Positions 63,673 through 64,000 of a stretch of 64,000 nt of DNA are shown here, piece by piece. The stretch is taken from assembly GCF_026250525.1 (NCBI RefSeq), contig NZ_CP111057.1, forward strand, positions 1 through 64,000, given 5' to 3'. Every line of letters starts with the position of its first letter. Within the stretch, counting starts at the first letter, position 1. The stretch comes from Chondrinema litorale (GTDB lineage: Bacteria; Bacteroidota; Bacteroidia; Cytophagales; Flammeovirgaceae). The position numbers and the translations under genes are program-made. Below the pieces are notes generated by a model. The model was not told where the DNA came from. It saw nothing but the letters and a program-made list of their open reading frames with translations, and ran no database searches.

Positions 63673-64000
63673 TTATTCAAGTAGTGTCACAATTGTTTTT
63701 CTTTTGAGCTTACCTTGTAGCATTAAGTCAATTTTTGCTTGTAAACCATCAAGTTTAACCTCGTTATATATTTCTGTAAGATTAGCAGGCTTCCAATTAT
63801 TAGCTAGTTGTTCCCAAATTTTTGTTCTGTACTGCATCGGGAAATTTTGAGAATCAATACCAATAAGTGTAATTCCACGCAGTATTAATGGAAATACGGT
63901 TAAATCTAGTTTTGGTGAAGCCACATTTCCGCAGCAGGTTACAGCTCCCATCGCTTTGGTAGATTTAATAATGTTTTCTAAAATTACTCCGCCCACAGTG
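63673..64000 (-). CDS. acrylyl-CoA reductase (AcuI/YhdH)-type oxidoreductase, partial
   Basis: The C-terminal about 109 residues of a medium-chain dehydrogenase/reductase; the 5' part lies beyond the window end. The blocks GGVILENIIKSTKAMGAVTCC, LTVFPLILRGITLIGIDS and the final GKLKRKTIVTLL are characteristic of the YhdH/AcuI family, NADPH-dependent reductases of acrylyl-CoA. The GIDSQNFPMQYRTKIW stretch is specific to it. No frameshift is seen in the visible part. Confidence 0.85.
   Translation of the reverse strand, partial: TVGGVILENIIKSTKAMGAVTCCGNVASPKLDLTVFPLILRGITLIGIDSQNFPMQYRTKIWEQLANNWKPANLTEIYNEVKLDGLQAKIDLMLQGKLKRKTIVTLLE

Noticed and set aside
1..64000. tRNA genes, rRNA genes or CRISPR arrays
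   Set aside because: None could be seen by reading; no cloverleaf-like GTTCRA box with acceptor stem and no regularly spaced repeats were found.

Overview
The window looks like chromosome or chromid DNA from a marine-type member of the Bacteroidetes, most likely order Cytophagales (inference). The DNA is AT-rich and genes rarely show a strong Shine-Dalgarno. There is a PorU-type sortase, and large secreted proteins carry type IX secretion (T9SS) C-terminal sorting domains. DUF3667 and DUF5916 families, many lipoproteins, and glycan-degrading enzymes (GH29 fucosidase, GH20 hexosaminidase, S1 sulfatase) fit the same group. No rRNA, tRNA, CRISPR array or prophage was seen.

Layout. 1-2.1 kb: AT-rich palindromes followed by parA and a small ribbon-helix-helix-like gene, a candidate replicon partition locus. 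2.1-5.6 kb: exported Nif3-like protein, sterol-desaturase-type hydroxylase with a T12 tract, DUF3667 protein, M48 lipoprotein protease. 5.9-7.7 kb: btaA-btaB, predicted to make phosphorus-free betaine lipids. 7.8-13.2 kb: lipoprotein, outer-membrane protein and PorU. 13.2-20 kb: a cytochrome c/copper-monooxygenase-like protein with a His-tailed redoxin, then a T9SS-exported PhoX-like phosphatase, a di-heme peroxidase with a long helical N-terminus, and a small lipoprotein. 20-22.8 kb: M19 dipeptidase facing a D-threonine-aldolase/D-serine-dehydratase-like enzyme with RidA. 23-27 kb: GT2 and GT39 pair for lipid-linked sugar transfer, and a PAP2 phosphatase. 27.4-33.2 kb: class III aminotransferase, fucosidase, membrane protein, PBP1A. 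33.4-45 kb: a 1970-residue T9SS adhesin-like protein, GH20 hexosaminidase, DUF5916 protein. 45.2-51.3 kb: small protein, sulfatase, and a cytochrome c divergent from a two-subunit molybdenum hydroxylase. 51.4-57.8 kb: HTH protein, membrane proteins, then a compact minus-strand block. 57.8-64 kb: decayed secreted-protein gene, MFS pump, small secreted proteins, and an IS5-type element that splits a membrane-protein gene. The window ends inside an AcuI/YhdH-type reductase.

The best candidate for something undescribed is the minus-strand block at 57252-53500. In transcription order it holds an Lgt-like enzyme lacking a key histidine position, an overlapping radical SAM protein with the cysteine layout of the archaeal tetraether synthase (Tes) family, two tandem paralogous two-helix mini-proteins ending in a G-x-C-G-x-x-F pattern, a membrane-anchored coiled-coil protein and a lipoprotein. 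Next to it lies a degenerate duplicate of the lipoprotein's 5' end. Together with btaA-btaB, the PhoX-like enzyme and the GT2/GT39/PAP2 set, the window is rich in envelope-lipid and phosphate-economy functions. That reading rests on family recognition by eye, not on searches.
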